From an uncultured Clostridia bacterium (GTDB taxonomy: Bacteria; Bacillota; Clostridia; Christensenellales; Pumilibacteraceae): 18,256 nucleotides of DNA. The translations under genes and the position numbers were made by a program. Positions within the stretch are counted from its first letter, which is position 1; every line of letters starts with the position of its first letter. The stretch covers positions 1 to 18,256 of the forward strand of contig CANQCB010000019.1 in NCBI GenBank assembly GCA_947589145.1. Reading direction: 5' to 3'. Shown here one piece after another: positions 1-8,020 of this stretch. The notes under the pieces are model-generated. The model worked only from the letters and a program-made list of their open reading frames with translations, did not search any database and was not told the DNA's origin.

Positions 1-1634
1 AAATATGCAAGATAGGAATCGGTCTTTACCGCCGTATCGCCGCTTGCCTTGTAAACGTCGAAGAAGTCGAGTTTGAAAGGTCCGACGTTGAGGCTGCTGT
101 CCACTCCGAGAGGAGTGAGCGTGTTCCGTATGTCGGTCGGACGAACGAAGGCGTTGAAAGCGTTCAGTATGGACGAGATCGTTCCATATACGATGCCGTC
201 ATGAACTCCGAGCACGGTAATGCTTCCTTCCGCAAGGAGTTCGCGTTCTTGCGCCACGCCGTCCACCGCGCCGAGGTTATATACTCCGTCGGAGGCGGTT
301 GCGACGACGTACGCGCCGCCATCGCCCGCTATGGGCAGGTATGAGGTATAGTCGGAAACATTGGAAACGAGCGTACCCGAATATGCATTCTGTACGGGCG
401 CTTCACCGTCGTAAATTTTCAAGAACGAATAAAGGTTGGTGAAATCCAAACGCGTGTTTCCGTTATTGTCGGGAATTCGGTAATACAAATATCCGCCCGC
501 GACGCCTTCGATCGCAAGAGAAGTGCCCGAGCTCATCGCAATAACGGGCAAACTCTGCTCGGTTCCGTCCTCGTTTGCGGTCAGGTCGCCGACCGTCGTT
601 CCGTCGGGCGCAATCATTTCCAACGTCGTGCTGCCCGTCGTGTAACCGTCGGTATCGCTTTGACGGGTGTAATAGATATAATCTTCGGCGGTGTTGGTCT
701 TTGCTTCGGGGTCGTAAGTCTCCCTCTCGGTAAAGAATACGCTGCTCGCGCCGCTTACTATTTCCTCGGTCTTTCCTACTGAACCGTTTGTGATTTTCGT
801 GGAGAGAATGTAATCGGTCTTTATGTCTTTCTTTTCGTCGTCGGAGTTCGCATAATAGGATTCGTATGTCACGAGATATACGCTGTCGCCGTATTTATAG
901 AACGAATAAGGCAACGCCGCGTTGACTTCGGTGGATTTTCTTATGCTCGTAAGCGAGCCGTCCGCAAGGTTGTAGCAGAAAAATTCCGCCTTTTCGTATT
1001 CCACGTCGCCGCTCGAATTACGGCTGGTCGCAGGGCTTGCGAAGAACACATAGCCGTCGTATATCCAAAAACCGCCTTTGTCGTATCCCGACGTACCTAT
1101 CTTCTTTCGAATGACGGGCTCGACGGAAATACGGTATTCCGAACGTTCGCCGTTTATGGGTACGATGTTCTGGTGAAGCTCGCCGTCGTCTCCCATAACG
1201 AGCGCGTCGTCATCCTCCGCCGACGTACCGATCGAGTATTCGCCGAGTTTTATATAATCCCACTTTTCGTAAGCAAAATTCAGCACCGCGCCGAGGTTGT
1301 CCGCGTTGGTGTCGATCTCTCCGTTGACAAGGTTCTCTTCTTTCGCCTCTTCTTCGGCAACCGTGCCGTGGTCGGGAACGAGTTTCGCGCGGTAAAGTCC
1401 GCCTTTGACAACTTCCCCTTCTCTGTTCGTCGTGCCGCTGTCGTCGGTGTAATCGGGTATGCCGTTAATGAAATATACATATCCGTCGTATTCGACAACC
1501 GTGCCGCCGTTGGAATATACGGGCGCGCTCGCGTCTACGTCGAAATCGTCCTCTCCGCAAGCGGTGAACGTAAAAGCGGAAAAGCACATTATTATGCCGA
1601 TAAATATCAAAAGTACAGATTTGACTTTCTTCAT
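1..1634 (-). CDS. Large secreted lipoprotein of unknown function, 3' end outside window
   Basis: The frame is open from an ATG at 1634 to the left edge, so 544 codons are visible and the stop is missing. The N-terminus is a lipoprotein signal: MKK start, hydrophobic stretch at residues 7-24, then F-T-A-C with the lipid-accepting cysteine at residue 26, followed by acidic residues. This implies processing by Lgt and Lsp and anchoring on the outer face of the membrane. The mature part is rich in Asp, Gly, Tyr and Ser and repeats short patterns such as YDGYVYF, YDGYVFF and GGYLYYRI. That pattern resembles beta-propeller-like lipoproteins (DUF5050-like) of Clostridia, but I cannot assign a family by eye. 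A strong promoter lies directly upstream, so it is probably transcribed independently of the gene at 1790-2842. GGAG sits 10 bases before the ATG. Confident as a gene; function unknown. Confidence 0.85.
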   Translation of the reverse strand, partial: MKKVKSVLLIFIGIIMCFSAFTFTACGEDDFDVDASAPVYSNGGTVVEYDGYVYFINGIPDYTDDSGTTNREGEVVKGGLYRAKLVPDHGTVAEEEAKEENLVNGEIDTNADNLGAVLNFAYEKWDYIKLGEYSIGTSAEDDDALVMGDDGELHQNIVPINGERSEYRISVEPVIRKKIGTSGYDKGGFWIYDGYVFFASPATSRNSSGDVEYEKAEFFCYNLADGSLTSIRKSTEVNAALPYSFYKYGDSVYLVTYESYYANSDDEKKDIKTDYILSTKITNGSVGKTEEIVSGASSVFFTERETYDPEAKTNTAEDYIYYTRQSDTDGYTTGSTTLEMIAPDGTTVGDLTANEDGTEQSLPVIAMSSGTSLAIEGVAGGYLYYRIPDNNGNTRLDFTNLYSFLKIYDGEAPVQNAYSGTLVSNVSDYTSYLPIAGDGGAYVVATASDGVYNLGAVDGVAQERELLAEGSITVLGVHDGIVYGTISSILNAFNAFVRPTDIRNTLTPLGVDSSLNVGPFKLDFFDVYKASGDTAVKTDSYLAY

Positions 1635-1671
1635 TTCTTCGTAAGGTCTCCGTGTTTATGCGAATCTATTG

Positions 1672-1692
1672 CAAGATAGCATAATTATCTTG
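1672..1692. promoter_or_regulatory. Inverted repeat over the predicted transcription start of the lipoprotein gene
   Basis: CAAGATA (1672-1678) and TATCTTG (1686-1692) form a perfect 7-bp inverted repeat with a 7-base loop. It begins just after the -10 box and covers the predicted +1. It could be an operator or a stem at the very 5' end of the mRNA. The geometry is seen in the sequence; the role is inferred. Confidence 0.4.
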
Positions 1693-1695
1693 TCA

Positions 1696-1724
1696 ATTAT
1701 ACAATAAAACGCGGTTACAGTCAA
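1696..1724 (-). promoter_or_regulatory. SigA-type promoter of the lipoprotein gene
   Basis: On the minus strand TTGACT (1724-1719), a 17-base spacer and TATAAT (1701-1696) give a near-perfect SigA promoter. The expected start is near 1689, about 55 bases before the ATG at 1634. A second, weaker candidate overlaps it downstream: TTGACA (1696-1691), 17 bases, TGCAAT (1673-1668). Confidence 0.8.
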
Positions 1725-1789
1725 GTATTATACTCGTTCGAAAGAAATGTTTTTTCATCGAGAGGCATATCCCGAGGCTAATTGGCGCG

Positions 1790-2842
1790 TTACAGGACGG
1801 ACTTACCCGTAACTCCGTCCTGATACATTATCCAAAAGCCCTTGCCCGCCGGGTCGTTTTCGTCCGCCGCCAGCCATTGACAGTATCCCACGAGATCGGG
1901 AGGGGGCGTGGGAGAATATTCGCCCGGCACGCCGTAACACAAATAACGCACGGGATCGCCTATCGTTCCGACAAGATAATACTTGCCGCGATTGTCGTAG
2001 TTCACTTTTATCCAACGCGATTCGGGCAACAACTCTTCCAAGCGCGCAAATCTTTCGTTCTTTGCAAAAAGTCGCTCTATCTGATCCTTTATGCTCTCGT
2101 AGAAAGATATGGGCGGCAATTCGGTAAAAGGTTTCTCCGTCGCGTAATTTTCGTCCTGCAACCGCGGCTCGGTTTCGGTGCTCGCAACCTCGTCGGATCT
2201 ATCCCGTTCGGCGTTTTCCCGATTGCCGTGCGTTGCGGAATTTTCGGGAGACGCCGCGTTTTCAAGGCGGGCGGCGCTTTCGGGTTCGGCTTGTTTTTGG
2301 GGCTCGGCTTGTTTTTGGGGCTCGGGTTGTTTTTGGGGCTCGGCTTCTTCCGCGGCGGCAGAATGGGAGTTATACGCCGCTCCGCTCTCCATGAGGTTGG
2401 AACGATAATAGTTGACTTCCGCCACGCGCGTATCGTCGTATTCGGTCGGAATTATGTCGAGGAAAAATTGATCTATATCGCGATCGCGCGGCGGGGTCCT
2501 GCGTTCCTTTCCGAGGCGGCGCAACGCGCGGTTTATATCGTCCTCTATGTTGCTTTGCCACGGCATGGGGCGTTTGAAGCCGCCGCACATAACGAGTTTT
2601 CCAGAGAGGTCGCCCACGGCAACGACCAGACTGTCGAAATCCACGTACGGCAATTCGAAGTTGTACGAACCGCGCAAACTTTCCCCGAAACAATAAAAAT
2701 TCACCTTGTCGCGAATAACGATAACGCACTCGCCTTTCACGTTGCCCGAGAGCGCGCAGGCAACGCCGCGGTTCGTCCGCTCCATTCTCAAACACCCGCT
2801 CGCGCTGCCGCCGAGTACCAACAACCTCTTTTCGTATATCAT
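1790..2842 (-). CDS. Unrecognised cytoplasmic protein with a Glu-Pro-Gln-Lys repeat linker
   Basis: 350 residues; ATG at 2842 with a well-placed GGAGG 5 bases upstream. I see no signal peptide or membrane segment. There are three parts. Residues 1-150 form an ordered-looking domain with hydrophobic strands (RLLVLGG, CVIVI, SLVVAVGDLSGKLVMCGGF). Residues 155-240 are low-complexity, rich in Glu, Ala, Asn and Pro, including EPQKQ repeated three times. Residues 245-350 form a compact C-terminal domain with aromatic Gly/Pro motifs (KYYLVGTIGDP, LCYGVPGEYSPTPPP, GFWIMYQDGVTG). The C-terminal pattern reminds me of uncharacterised Clostridial proteins with a YGVPG core, but I cannot name the family. 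It is divergent from the sporulation gene yyaC, which weakly hints at a sporulation link. No convincing terminator follows the stop. Confidence 0.85.
   Translation of the reverse strand: MIYEKRLLVLGGSASGCLRMERTNRGVACALSGNVKGECVIVIRDKVNFYCFGESLRGSYNFELPYVDFDSLVVAVGDLSGKLVMCGGFKRPMPWQSNIEDDINRALRRLGKERRTPPRDRDIDQFFLDIIPTEYDDTRVAEVNYYRSNLMESGAAYNSHSAAAEEAEPQKQPEPQKQAEPQKQAEPESAARLENAASPENSATHGNRENAERDRSDEVASTETEPRLQDENYATEKPFTELPPISFYESIKDQIERLFAKNERFARLEELLPESRWIKVNYDNRGKYYLVGTIGDPVRYLCYGVPGEYSPTPPPDLVGYCQWLAADENDPAGKGFWIMYQDGVTGKSVL
2288..2341 (-). repeat. Three tandem 18-bp repeats inside the gene at 1790-2842
   Basis: Units at 2288-2305, 2306-2323 and 2324-2341 are identical except for one base in the third. 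On the coding strand each gives a six-residue (E/A/P)-P-Q-K-Q-type unit. The 18-bp period keeps the frame, so changes in copy number would alter only the linker length. Confidence 0.85.
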
Positions 2843-2903
2843 ATGACCTCCGTTTTTTCGCTATAATAGTTTATATGATATACGCGGTCGAATTTTGACA
2901 GTA

Positions 2904-2944
2904 TTTGTGCGCATAACGCATATTCGGGCGAGTAAACGCACAAA
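2904..2944. promoter_or_regulatory. Inverted repeat in the divergent region upstream of yyaC
   Basis: TTTGTGCG (2904-2911) and CGCACAAA (2937-2944) form a perfect 8-bp inverted repeat with arms 25 bases apart. It lies between the two divergent genes, so it could be an operator acting on either. TTGACA at 2895-2900 followed after 18 bases by CATATT is a possible weak plus-strand promoter. Low confidence in function. Confidence 0.3.
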
Positions 2945-2982
2945 AGGTTTACCCCATTCGTTATTTGGGAATAATAGCCGTT

Positions 2983-3513
2983 ATGTTTGCCGACAATTCT
3001 TTTTCTTACAGTAAAAATCTTGTCGCGGACGCCGTTCGCCGCGCCATTCCTTTGTACGGGGAAGTCGTTATTCTCGCCATTGGCAGCGACAGGGTCACGG
3101 GCGACTGCGTCGGCCCCATAGTCGGGCATTTGCTGTCCGATCGCGGGTTTACCGTTTACGGCGACTTGCGCTCCCCCGTCAATGCGCTTAATATCGGAGA
3201 GGCGGCGGAAATTATCAAAAAACGACACCCGACCGCTTTCGTTTTGGCTGTGGATTCCGCCGTCGGCTCGGACGGAGATATCGGCAAAGTCCGCGTTTTT
3301 CCGCGCGGAGTGCGCCCTGCCGCCGCTATCGGGCGACCGTTGCCCAGAGTGGGAAACGCTTCCGTCGTCGGAATCGTCGCCGCAAAAAGGCTGGGCGTAA
3401 AAGCGCTCGGCGAAGTGCGGCTCGGCTCGGTTTTCTTCCTCGCGAACGTTATTGCGGACGGTATCGAACTTGCGCTCTTACGAAGAAAAGCGGCTCTCGA
3501 AATCAACGCATAA
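2983..3513 (+). CDS. yyaC: Spore protease YyaC-like protein (DUF1256)
   Basis: 176 residues from the ATG at 2983. An in-frame TTG at 2965 would add six residues; I prefer the ATG, but neither start has a strong Shine-Dalgarno sequence. The protein matches the DUF1256/YyaC family: AIGSDRVTGDCVGP (residues 32-45; compare the family's IGTDR-STGD-GP core), VYGDLRSPVNALN (58-70), LAVDSAVG (88-95) and a Gly-rich VGNASVVGIVA stretch. The family is found in endospore formers and is structurally related to germination and hydrogenase-maturation proteases. Asp36 and Asp41 in the conserved core and Asp91 are candidate active-site residues. It stands alone, is divergent from the gene at 1790-2842 and is followed by a terminator. 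In spore formers such genes are usually under forespore control, but I could not identify a convincing SigF or SigG promoter here. Confidence 0.85.
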   Translation: MFADNSFSYSKNLVADAVRRAIPLYGEVVILAIGSDRVTGDCVGPIVGHLLSDRGFTVYGDLRSPVNALNIGEAAEIIKKRHPTAFVLAVDSAVGSDGDIGKVRVFPRGVRPAAAIGRPLPRVGNASVVGIVAAKRLGVKALGEVRLGSVFFLANVIADGIELALLRRKAALEINA

Positions 3514-3611
3514 ATAATTTTTCAACGCCGCGCCGTTGCAGTGGAAAATCGGGGACGTTTGCGTTATTTACGAATACCGTTTTAATAAAATGCAGGTAGC
3601 CGAAAATCGGA

Positions 3612-3648
3612 AAAACGCGCCTCGAACTGCTTTCGAAGCGCGTTTTTT
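3612..3648. terminator. Two-way intrinsic terminator between yyaC and the zinc-ribbon gene
   Basis: A stem pairs AACGCGC-TCGAA with TTCGA-GCGCGTT across a short loop around 3627-3631, with one bulged base per arm. It is flanked by a T run on the right (3643-3648) and an A run on the left (3611-3615), so it can stop transcription from both sides. It sits between the convergent yyaC stop (3513) and the zinc-ribbon gene stop (3670). Confidence 0.85.
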
Positions 3649-3669
3649 GTCGTTATTCGGCGGTTTTTG

Positions 3670-4533
3670 TTATTGCCGAGGATTGCCGGACAATTCCTCT
3701 CTTACCCACTCTACCGTCATGTCCCTGTGCTGTATAAAATCAACGGCCTGTAATACTCCGTATACGATAATCGCCACTACCGAGATCCCGAAATACACGA
3801 GATACTTAATCATCTCGGTTGTATAGACAAAATCGAAATACAACCAAATTCCGAAAAGCGCAATGTAAACGAACGTCACTGCGATCATGCCCAATATTCC
3901 CTCGCAGATGACCAAAGCGAGCATTCGCGAAAAGAATTTCGGATTTTTATTCGCGGTTGCTGCATATATTGCAATATAGTTGTTGATATTCACGCCCCAT
4001 TTGCTCATTTTGATCTTTCCGGTCGCCGCTATCGTCTGCATGGTAGACCGAACGGACGGGTTTTGCGATACGTCGATACCGTTCGTTTTTATCCACTTTG
4101 CGTAACCGAAAACCAAATGGAAAATCCGCACGGCATTCAATATATAAGCAACTCCGTAAAAGACGCAGCACATTATGAGAGTGGGATAGAACGCATAGAC
4201 AGCCGGGAGATAACTCGTCTCTGCCGCCATTACCGTGAATACCGCGTATACGATCACGCATATGACTGCCAGCACTTCCGACACAATATATCCTACCATC
4301 AGTCCCGTGCTCGTGCTCTTTGCGTTCGGATCTTTTGCTTTCCACTCTTTTATCGGATCCTCACCGACGGGCGCGGGCGCTCCGTAAAATATCGGTTGCG
4401 GCGCGTATTGCCGTTCGTCTCGCGAATCATTTCCTTCCGAACCGTTCGCCGAGTCGGTTAAAGCGCCGCACTTCGGGCAGAACGTCATATTGTCTTCTAC
4501 CGGAAATCCGCATTTTCTACAAAACTTTGCCAT
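3670..4533 (-). CDS. Zinc-ribbon multi-pass membrane protein, function unknown
   Basis: 287 residues. The ATG at 4533 is fixed by GGAGG 6 bases upstream and by the N-terminal zinc ribbon: Cys5-x2-Cys8 and Cys19-x2-Cys22 in FCRKCG and TFCPKCG. A low-complexity linker (residues 25-75) leads to a membrane domain with about four hydrophobic segments near 77-101, 111-136, 203-233 and 241-264. A polar, probably cytoplasmic region lies at 145-200. Such N-terminal zinc_ribbon_2 modules are common on uncharacterised membrane proteins of Clostridia; their role is unknown. The start codon overlaps the hisC stop codon (TAATG), so translation is likely coupled to hisC, although no metabolic link is evident. 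The frame continues upstream of 4533 through hisC, but that extension is not credible. Confidence 0.87.
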   Translation of the reverse strand: MAKFCRKCGFPVEDNMTFCPKCGALTDSANGSEGNDSRDERQYAPQPIFYGAPAPVGEDPIKEWKAKDPNAKSTSTGLMVGYIVSEVLAVICVIVYAVFTVMAAETSYLPAVYAFYPTLIMCCVFYGVAYILNAVRIFHLVFGYAKWIKTNGIDVSQNPSVRSTMQTIAATGKIKMSKWGVNINNYIAIYAATANKNPKFFSRMLALVICEGILGMIAVTFVYIALFGIWLYFDFVYTTEMIKYLVYFGISVVAIIVYGVLQAVDFIQHRDMTVEWVREELSGNPRQ

Positions 4534-5603
4534 TATTTTCCTCCGAGAATTTGCCGACAGGCGGCTGTTAATTCGTTCATATCGTCGTCCGTACCTACCG
4601 TTATTCTGAGGTAGTCGGAAATACGCGGCAGGTCGAAGCGGCGGACGATTATTCCCCGCGCGCGAAGCGCCGCTTGCATTTCCCTGCCGCTCGTCTTGGG
4701 CGGCTTTGCGAAAAGGAAGTTTGCGTCGCTTTTCGTTATCGCGAAACCGAGTTCGGAGAGCGCGGCGCGAGCCTTTTCGCGCGTTTCGATTATCTTTCGG
4801 GTGCAAGAGGCAAAGTATTCGGCGTCTTCGATCGCCGCCTTTGCAACCGCCGCCGTCATCGAGTTCACGGTGTAGCTGTTGAAGCAATCTTTTACAGCGC
4901 GAAGAGTATCGATCAAGGACTTGTCGCCGATAGCGTAACCGAGCCTGCCTCCCGCCAAACTTCTGCTCTTGGAAAACGTCTTTACCACCAAAAGATTGTT
5001 ATATTTTTCGGTCAGCGGAGTGAGCGAAGGCTGTGACGAAAAATCGGCGTATGCCTCGTCGGCAATCAGCACGTTATTCGGATATGCTTCGATCAACTCT
5101 TGTATCGACTTATTTTCCAAGGCTATCGCCGTGGGCGCGTTGGGGTTTGCCAAAACTATGCCGCAGGTCTTTTTATTCATATAATCGGCAACGTTTACCG
5201 TGAAATCGTCGAGGAGCGGCACTTCTTCGTAATTTATGTTATACAGCGAACAGAATACTTTATAAAAGGAATACGTCACGTCCGGGAAGAGTACCGGCTC
5301 GCCGTTGCCGTCGAAAAACGCGGCAAAAGCGAACGACAGCACTTCGTCGCTTCCGTTCCCCACAAAAACGTTCTCGATCTTAACTCCCTCCACAGCCGCT
5401 ATCGCCGCGCGGAGACTGTCCGCCGTCGGGTCGGGATAAAGCCGAAGGCGGTCGGCGCGGAAATCGCGCAACGCCGCAATCGCTTTGGGAGAGGGAGGAT
5501 AGGGATTTTCGTTGGTATTGAGTTTTATTACTTTTTCGCCTTTGGGCTGTTCTCCCGGAACGTACGGAACAAGCCCCGAGGCAAGTTTGCTTTTAAGCGC
5601 CAT
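4533..5603 (-). CDS. hisC: Histidinol-phosphate aminotransferase
   Basis: 356 residues, the normal length. It is a fold-type I PLP enzyme converting imidazole acetol phosphate and glutamate to histidinol phosphate and 2-oxoglutarate in histidine synthesis. Visible motifs: KLNTNENPYPPSP (residues 27-39), GNGSDE (82-87, cofactor phosphate region), NPNAPT (153-158), DEAY (182-185, Asp and Tyr contacting the PLP ring), TFSKSRSLAGGRLGY (209-223) with Lys212 as Schiff-base lysine, and YLRITVGT near the C-terminus with the carboxylate-binding Arg. The residue after NPNAPT is Ala where Gly is usual. The gene lies outside any his operon, just downstream of a terminator and with only a weak ribosome binding site, and I see no clear promoter of its own. 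Some homologues act on aromatic or other amino acids, so the exact substrate is inferred. Confidence 0.92.
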   Translation of the reverse strand: MALKSKLASGLVPYVPGEQPKGEKVIKLNTNENPYPPSPKAIAALRDFRADRLRLYPDPTADSLRAAIAAVEGVKIENVFVGNGSDEVLSFAFAAFFDGNGEPVLFPDVTYSFYKVFCSLYNINYEEVPLLDDFTVNVADYMNKKTCGIVLANPNAPTAIALENKSIQELIEAYPNNVLIADEAYADFSSQPSLTPLTEKYNNLLVVKTFSKSRSLAGGRLGYAIGDKSLIDTLRAVKDCFNSYTVNSMTAAVAKAAIEDAEYFASCTRKIIETREKARAALSELGFAITKSDANFLFAKPPKTSGREMQAALRARGIIVRRFDLPRISDYLRITVGTDDDMNELTAACRQILGGK

Positions 5604-5630
5604 TTTTTCTCTCGCCTTATTTTGTTTTCA

Positions 5631-5663
5631 TAAAAGAAACAGGCGGAAAATTCGCCTGATTTC
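5631..5663 (-). terminator. Intrinsic terminator after the PpiC-type lipoprotein gene
   Basis: Immediately after the stop codon the minus strand forms GAAA-CAGGCG / CGCCTG-TTTC (arms at 5653-5663 and 5636-5645) with a short A/T-rich loop, followed by a T-rich stretch. It would limit read-through from the foldase gene into hisC. Confidence 0.7.
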
Positions 5664-7958
5664 TTAATCGTCGTTTCCGAACAAATTTTCTTCGTACTCT
5701 TTGAGTCTGGATTTGAAACGCTCTTTATGCGGTACGATTATTCCGTCCATAGCGCGGTATTCTTCGGATATGCCGTCCTGCCATGCGTTAAACTTCGCAT
5801 TGAGTTTGGTGTTGTAATTATCTACGGCGAGCGCCTCCCCGACGGTCGTTTGGTTCGCTGCGGTAAGGTACTCGTTTATCGACCTAATCTGTCCCGCCTG
5901 AGGCACGTAGTTGAGGCAGAGAATGTGCCAACCGTAATCGGTCATAACCGGCTCGGATATCATGCCGATGTCTCCCTCGCCCGCTTTGTAGCGAGCGTAA
6001 AGTTCGCGCGCCGCCGTTGCGAATTCTATCATATAGGTCTCCGTCGCGCCGCCGTTAAGCGCCGGCGTTTTCGTAACGGCGTAACCCATTTCGTTATCGA
6101 ATATGCCGGGGTCGGTGTTGTAAACGTAGATCAGTTCGTCGAATTTTGTGAGCGCTTCCGTCGGACTGCTCGCCGCCGCGCTCATCACGGCGGAAATCTC
6201 GTCATACGCTTCGTCTATGGTGTACGTTTTGCTCGTATCGTTCTCGCCGTCTTTATGCTTGTAGACCACGACGTTCTTTCCGAGATTCTCACGATACGCT
6301 TCCACTTCTTCGTCGGACTTGCCGCGTTGTTTCTCCGCTTCGAGACTTGCCTGTTGAGCGTCGGATAAAGGAATGAGTATGTGTTTTACCCAGAAATATT
6401 CCTCGTCGGCGAAGTAAAGTATGGTGTCGTTATTGCCGCAAGCCGTATAGTAACTCTGTATGTTGGAGTCGAAATTGCTTCTCTGCTCGGAAAGTTGCTC
6501 GTTATACACGGTCTGAACGTCGTCGGATTCCACGTCTCTGCCCATGTAATTTCTTATTGCTTCGAGTTGAAGTTGGTTTTCGGTCGCGTCGCCGAAGATC
6601 AAACGAATGATCTTGTAGGTATAAAGGCTCGCATATAACTTCGGTATGCCCTCGTCCTTCTCGACTATCTTGCTCATTTCCTCGACTTCTTTGCGGTAAG
6701 TCTCGCGATCCTCGTCGTTCATGGCGTATTGATCTTCGACGTAATCTTCGAGATCATCCACGAGTTTGCGCACCGCCGCGCGTTCGTAGGAGGCGCGCGC
6801 AGGGTTGGCGTCGTTGCCTGGTATTCTCTCGGGCGTCTGCGCGACGTTCCAAACCTCGTAATCGCGAACGTCCTCGTCCGTTTCCGAGGGAGGGGTGGGA
6901 TAAGTGGGGCTCGGGGTTTCGGCGGGGGAAATTTCGGGCACGTCTTCCCCTCTGCCCAACGAGATCTCCGAATAAATCGAATTGAGCTCGTCGTCTATCG
7001 CGTCGTAAATCGCCTTGTTGACGGCGTTGATTTCGGTTACTCCCCACTCCGCGTTGCCCGACTTTATTGCGGCAATCGCCTCCTGTCTCGCAAGATAGGA
7101 CGTGGAGAACATATTTATAAATCTGTCGAAAATGTCGTCTGCGTTTTTGTAGCCCTGCGCCACGTAATTCTGAGCGTAGTTATTGAAGTACATTATCATC
7201 GCGGACTTGAAAATTTCGCCTTTTTCGGTGGTGTATGTCGCGGTCTCATACGCGGGCGTGAGTTCCGTCCAACGGAATGAGTCGTTCGCCGCGTCGTAAT
7301 TTATCAACGGAAGGCTGTCGTCTATTTCGAAATCGCCGCGGTTCTGCGTCGCGTTTACGGCAAGAGGCCCGTAAACCGATTTGCCGTCGGACAATTTCGT
7401 CCAACGCGCCGCGTAAGCCGTCTTTCCGCCGTTATACGCTATGCCTTCGAAACGGAATTCTTCGCCGGAAATCGGCTCGACGAAATATTCGTCGCTCGTT
7501 TCCTGTTGTAAGCGATATTGCCAATTCTCGTCGCCCTCTGTCGTCTCGACGGATTTTATGCCGTCGGCGGTCGTTACGTATCCGACATATACCGCTTTGC
7601 CGTCGGAGACTTTCGCTTTATGGATCGCCGCGCCGTCGTGAGTGCGTTTTACGGTTTGTACGACTTCCGTCGTCGGTTTGGCGAAATTATCCGACGCGCG
7701 GACGTCTTTGACGTTATCCGCGACGTTGCCGTATTCGTCCAAGCCGTCGTTTAACTTGTATACGGGGTTGCCGTTGGAGTCGGTATAATCTTCCGTGAGC
7801 GGTACTTCGTAGGTAATATCCACGGAATTGATATCCAAAATCACCTGAGACAAGTCGGTATCTTCGTCGTATACGAAAACACAGCCGGCAAAAACCGTCG
7901 CGGCTATCGCTACGGCCAATATCAAAACAGTTAATTTAATGATCGTACGTTTTTTCAT
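5664..7958 (-). CDS. PpiC/SurA/PrsA-like peptidyl-prolyl isomerase lipoprotein (foldase)
   Basis: 764 residues. MKKRTIIK, a hydrophobic stretch at residues 9-24 and the lipobox V-F-A-G-C (Cys26) mark an exported lipoprotein. The region at about 524-685 matches the parvulin rotamase fold: VKHILIPL at its start, FDNEMGYAV in the middle (620-628), and IGMISEPVMTDYGWHILCL (664-682) at its end. A long insertion separates the first strand from the rest. The 500-residue N-terminal part resembles the helical chaperone region of SurA/PrsA proteins, with a Pro/Ser/Thr-rich linker near 341-360. The likely role is folding of exported proteins at the outer face of the membrane. A PpiC-type lipoprotein after mfd is a known Clostridial arrangement. 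It has its own promoter and a terminator on its 3' side. It is about twice the length of B. subtilis PrsA. Confidence 0.85.
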   Translation of the reverse strand: MKKRTIIKLTVLILAVAIAATVFAGCVFVYDEDTDLSQVILDINSVDITYEVPLTEDYTDSNGNPVYKLNDGLDEYGNVADNVKDVRASDNFAKPTTEVVQTVKRTHDGAAIHKAKVSDGKAVYVGYVTTADGIKSVETTEGDENWQYRLQQETSDEYFVEPISGEEFRFEGIAYNGGKTAYAARWTKLSDGKSVYGPLAVNATQNRGDFEIDDSLPLINYDAANDSFRWTELTPAYETATYTTEKGEIFKSAMIMYFNNYAQNYVAQGYKNADDIFDRFINMFSTSYLARQEAIAAIKSGNAEWGVTEINAVNKAIYDAIDDELNSIYSEISLGRGEDVPEISPAETPSPTYPTPPSETDEDVRDYEVWNVAQTPERIPGNDANPARASYERAAVRKLVDDLEDYVEDQYAMNDEDRETYRKEVEEMSKIVEKDEGIPKLYASLYTYKIIRLIFGDATENQLQLEAIRNYMGRDVESDDVQTVYNEQLSEQRSNFDSNIQSYYTACGNNDTILYFADEEYFWVKHILIPLSDAQQASLEAEKQRGKSDEEVEAYRENLGKNVVVYKHKDGENDTSKTYTIDEAYDEISAVMSAAASSPTEALTKFDELIYVYNTDPGIFDNEMGYAVTKTPALNGGATETYMIEFATAARELYARYKAGEGDIGMISEPVMTDYGWHILCLNYVPQAGQIRSINEYLTAANQTTVGEALAVDNYNTKLNAKFNAWQDGISEEYRAMDGIIVPHKERFKSRLKEYEENLFGNDD

Positions 7959-7976
7959 TGTGAGTTTTCAGCCTAT

Positions 7977-8003
7977 ATCGCCGACTAAGCACTATGCGGC
8001 GAT
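7977..8003 (-). promoter_or_regulatory. Hairpin in the 5' leader of the foldase gene
   Basis: ATCGCCG and CGGCGAT (7997-8003 and 7977-7983) pair perfectly over 7 bp around a 13-base loop. The stem lies about 10 bases after the predicted transcription start and ends 18 bases before the ATG, close to a weak ribosome binding site. It could modulate translation or mRNA stability. Function is inferred. Confidence 0.35.
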
Positions 8004-8020
8004 TTTAATTTATCTCGTTT

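Noticed and set aside
2288..2341. CRISPR-like array in the 18-bp repeats
   Set aside because: The repeats are directly adjacent with no spacers and encode an in-frame EPQKQ linker.
2895..2945. SigF or SigG (forespore) promoter for yyaC
   Set aside because: GCATA at 2911-2915 resembles a SigF/SigG -35, but the -10-like sequences are at the wrong spacing and match poorly.
2839..3228. Minus-strand frame opposite yyaC
   Set aside because: It overlaps both yyaC and the divergent promoter region and shows no family features; yyaC motifs lie on the plus strand.
4534..4887. Upstream extension of the zinc-ribbon protein frame into hisC
   Set aside because: The extension overlaps hisC entirely and is Arg/Asn-rich. 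GGAGG before the ATG at 4533 and the zinc-ribbon N-terminus fix the start.
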